From Hyphomicrobiaceae bacterium (GTDB lineage Bacteria > Pseudomonadota > Alphaproteobacteria > Rhizobiales > Hyphomicrobiaceae): a stretch of 7,960 nt of DNA. A program made the position numbers and the translations under genes. Where the stretch lies: NCBI GenBank assembly GCA_017353825.1, contig JAFMSC010000179.1, forward strand, positions 1 to 7,960, given 5' to 3'. The notes beneath the pieces are model-generated. The model searched no databases, was not told the DNA's origin, and saw only the letters and a list, made by a program, of their open reading frames with translations. Position 1 is the first letter of the stretch, and every line of letters starts with the position of its first letter. Below, piece after piece: positions 6,360 through 7,960 of this stretch.

Positions 6360-6624
6360 CGGCGTGATCCCTGTGTGTCGGCGCCAGGCGTCGAATGACC
6401 GCCAGGTTAGCGCAATATTTTCCGTAGTAAATGAGCGCCTAGAAAAGAAAATGCGATTTTAATGACTTCAGCGGCTATGAACGAAAAATCTTACCTGCAG
6501 CGGGGCTTGAGATATTGATGCCCCGCCTGGCGCATTTATGGTGCCTGATCTCGGTGTGTTATAGGAGCGTCACAGAAAGGCGCGCAAACTTCCAGGGCTC
6601 GACTTGGCATCGCGGGACACGCCC
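6360..6624. promoter_or_regulatory. Divergent intergenic region between cysB and the small gene
   Basis: This 265-bp gap must hold the cysB promoter (- strand) and a promoter for the small + strand gene. Bases 6410-6495 are clearly A+T-richer than all surrounding sequence (for example TTTTCCGTAGTAAATG and AAAAGAAAATGCGATTTTAA). Such a patch fits a promoter and a LysR autoregulatory site. On the + strand TATAGG (6560-6565) is a possible -10 with no convincing -35. An AGGAG at 6563-6567 has no start codon at a usable distance. No promoter can be fixed from the sequence alone. Confidence 0.4.
6500..6526. promoter_or_regulatory. Interrupted palindrome, candidate operator
   Basis: The 7-bp arms GCGGGGC (6500-6506) and GCCCCGC (6520-6526) are perfectly complementary around a 13-base A+T-rich centre. 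It sits in the divergent intergenic region, about 140 bp upstream of cysB and 100 bp upstream of the small gene. With no T-run after it, a terminator is unlikely. An operator for a dimeric regulator, or an RNA stem in a leader, are both possible; the symmetry is seen and the role is inferred. Confidence 0.35.
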
Positions 6625-6933
6625 ATGCCACCCCTGATGAGACCCGATGGCACAAGGCCAGCAATCGCGCCGCGGGCGCTGGCGGGCGTCGCGCTCCTCC
6701 TCGTGGGGGCGGCGGGCGGTACGGTCGCCGGCCAGGCCATGGTACGGCGGTCCGCCCATCAGGCCGGGGCCTGCATGGCGCTCAACATGGCAGCGGCGCT
6801 CGGTTATCTCGACGCCGATCAGCAGCGCAAAGTGCGGCACGCGCTCGCGACCGCCATCAACCCTGACGTCGACCTGTTCGTCGGCACCCGCCCCAGCCTG
6901 CAGGAGACCTGTAAGGCGGGGACCGGTGGGTGA
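6625..6933 (+). CDS. Small membrane-anchored or secreted protein, unknown function
   Basis: I do not recognise a named family. From the ATG at 6625 the protein has 102 residues: a short basic N-terminus, one hydrophobic segment at about 18-36 (ALAGVALLLVGAAGGTVAG), then a polar domain. The hydrophobic part could be a signal peptide (possible cleavage after GQA, residue 38) or an anchor. The polar domain holds ACMALNMAAALGYLD (49-63) and INPDVDLFVG (78-87), and two cysteines, Cys50 and Cys96, that could form a periplasmic disulfide. A GGGA (6614-6617) lies 7 bases before this ATG, which is why it is preferred; an in-frame TTG at 6604 with AGGG 6 bases upstream would add 7 residues. Codon use is G+C-rich like the neighbours. 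The gene is convergent with the histidine kinase, and nothing ties it to sulfur. Confidence 0.6.
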   Translation: MPPLMRPDGTRPAIAPRALAGVALLLVGAAGGTVAGQAMVRRSAHQAGACMALNMAAALGYLDADQQRKVRHALATAINPDVDLFVGTRPSLQETCKAGTGG

Positions 6934-6943
6934 AGCGGACAAG

Positions 6944-6959
6944 GCGCCGATGTCGGCGC
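6944..6959 (+). terminator. Short hairpin after the small gene
   Basis: GCGCCGA (6944-6950) and TCGGCGC (6953-6959) form a perfect inverted repeat 10 bases after the small gene's stop; sterically this is a 6-bp all G:C stem with an ATGT loop. Only CATT follows, with no T-run, so it is a poor intrinsic terminator. It may still pause transcription or protect the 3' end of the message. Confidence 0.25.
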
Positions 6960-7029
6960 ATTCCACGCGTTGGTCTCTGACCTGGTGCGAGCGCTGATCG
7001 GTCACTCGTCAGCTTCCGGTACCGCTCCT

Positions 7030-7960
7030 TCACGCCGCCGCCGGCCGGAGTGGGATGAGGACGCGGATGGTACTGGGCCGGTCGGCCGTGCCCACCCACT
7101 GGGCGTCACCGCCGTGCTGGCGGGCGATCTGGCGGACCAGGGTGAGGCCCAGTCCGGCGCCCGAGCGCTGGTCGCTGCCGGGCATGCGGAAGAACGGCGT
7201 GAACACGCGTTCGCGGTCGCCCGGCGCCACGCCAGGGCCGCCGTCGCTGACGGTCACGCCCGCCTGGCCTGCCTCCGGCCCGACGCGGACCTCGATGGGC
7301 GGCGCGCCATGCCGCTCGGCGTTCTCGATCAGGTTGCGCATCATGCGCCGCAAGAGTGGTCGGTCGCCGTCAACGGTCACCGGCGCGCCGCGTACCGTGC
7401 AGTGGTCGTAGCGGACGGCCTCCTCGGCAGCGAGCGCCAAGAGGTCGATCTCCTCGCGCCGGTCGAGCGTCTTCACCGCGTCGAGACGGCTCGACAACAA
7501 GATCTCGTCGATGAGCGCGTCGAGCTCGGCGATGTCGCGTTCGAGGTCGGCCTTGCGCTTGGGGTCGGCCCCATCCTTCAGGAACTCGACGCCGAGGCGG
7601 ATGCGGGAGAGCGGCGTCCTAAGCTCGTGCGAGGTGTTGGCCAGCAGCAGTTTGTGCGACCCCACCAGGTGCTCGATGCGTGCGGCGGCGCGGTTGAAGC
7701 TCGCCGCCAACGTGGCCACCTCGTCCCGGCCCTCCACCGTGACGCGCGCGCCGAGATCGCCGGCGCCGAGCTGCTCCACGCCCGACTCAAGCCGTTCCAG
7801 CCGGCTCGTCAGGCGCCGCACCAGCGGGTAGGCGCAGATCGCGACGGCGACGGCGATCGCGCCGAGGAAGCCGACCAGCCCGAGCAACGGATGCCACGGC
7901 CGGCCGCCCGGCGCCCGCACCACGATCCACCGCTCGTCGGGAAGCCGGATGGCCCAGGCC
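7030..7960 (-). CDS. Sensor histidine kinase, N-terminus cut off by the window
   Basis: This is a membrane sensor kinase of a two-component system; it autophosphorylates on a histidine and passes phosphate to a response regulator. The frame is open to the window edge, where translation begins AWAIRLPDERWIVV, so about 309 residues are visible and the sensor domain is mostly missing. In order there is the end of a periplasmic domain, a membrane helix (LLGLVGFLGAIAVAVAICAY), a HAMP linker (RRLTSRLERLESGVEQLGAG through EVATLAASFN), the dimerisation/phosphoacceptor box TSHELRTPLSR with the His codon at 7627-7629, the N-box NLIENAERHG, G1 DGGPGV, the F-box FTPFFR and G2 GAGLGLTLV. All kinase motifs are intact. 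The order and the ANTSHELRTPLSRIRLG context resemble the EnvZ/RstB/CpxA class. A GTG at 7921-7923 is an internal codon, not the likely start. The cognate regulator probably lies just beyond the window. The signal is unknown. Confidence 0.93.
   Translation of the reverse strand, partial: AWAIRLPDERWIVVRAPGGRPWHPLLGLVGFLGAIAVAVAICAYPLVRRLTSRLERLESGVEQLGAGDLGARVTVEGRDEVATLAASFNRAAARIEHLVGSHKLLLANTSHELRTPLSRIRLGVEFLKDGADPKRKADLERDIAELDALIDEILLSSRLDAVKTLDRREEIDLLALAAEEAVRYDHCTVRGAPVTVDGDRPLLRRMMRNLIENAERHGAPPIEVRVGPEAGQAGVTVSDGGPGVAPGDRERVFTPFFRMPGSDQRSGAGLGLTLVRQIARQHGGDAQWVGTADRPSTIRVLIPLRPAAA

Noticed and set aside
5439..6398. 319-codon + strand frame opposite the LysR gene
   Set aside because: Its translation is low-information and lacks motifs, while the opposite strand encodes a complete CysB-type regulator with all pocket residues.
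6992..7013. GCTGA...TCAGC inverted repeat between the small gene and the kinase
   Set aside because: Five-base arms with a 12-base loop and no T-run are expected by chance.
7055..7411. + strand frame opposite the histidine kinase
   Set aside because: The - strand shows intact HAMP, H, N and G boxes; the + strand translation has no motifs.

Overview
This window carries a chromosomal sulfate/thiosulfate uptake locus from a high-G+C Pseudomonadota bacterium (G+C roughly two-thirds by eye). The CysB-family regulator has the N-terminus and effector-pocket style common in Beta- and some Alphaproteobacteria, so one of those classes is the best guess; the sequence alone does not fix the genus. Coding density is high and there is no sign of insertion sequences, phage, tRNA, rRNA or CRISPR.

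Layout. Bases 1-241 are the upstream region of the operon, with a small A+T-rich patch and short direct repeats. Five genes follow on the + strand: a sulfate-binding protein (sbp, 242-1264), a second binding protein that looks like the thiosulfate-binding CysP type (1420-2442), the two permeases cysT/cysU (2442-3353) and cysW (3353-4297), and the ATPase cysA (4294-5385). The last four are joined by 1-4 base overlaps (TGATG, TGATG, ATGA), so they are almost surely one translationally coupled unit. A 155-bp gap with 13-bp tandem repeats and a hairpin separates the first binding protein from the rest. On the - strand, a CysB-family LysR regulator (5325-6359) converges on cysA and overlaps its 3' end by 61 bp. 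Next come an A+T-rich intergenic region (6360-6624), a small membrane-anchored or secreted protein of unknown function (6625-6933, +), and the C-terminal part of a sensor histidine kinase (7030 to the window edge, -).

How the genes work together. The two periplasmic proteins capture oxyanions, CysT and CysW form the membrane channel, two CysA subunits drive import with ATP, and the adjacent CysB-type regulator probably switches the locus on during sulfur limitation. The small protein and the kinase are neighbours with no visible link to sulfur.

The locus is a familiar system, and I do not see a new defence or mobile system. The points most worth a second look are: an in-frame 25-codon tandem duplication that enlarges a loop of CysT; the paired binding proteins, in which the second lacks the sulfate-ligating Trp of Sbp; the repeat-plus-hairpin gap between them; and the convergent cysA/cysB overlap with a long CysB tail.
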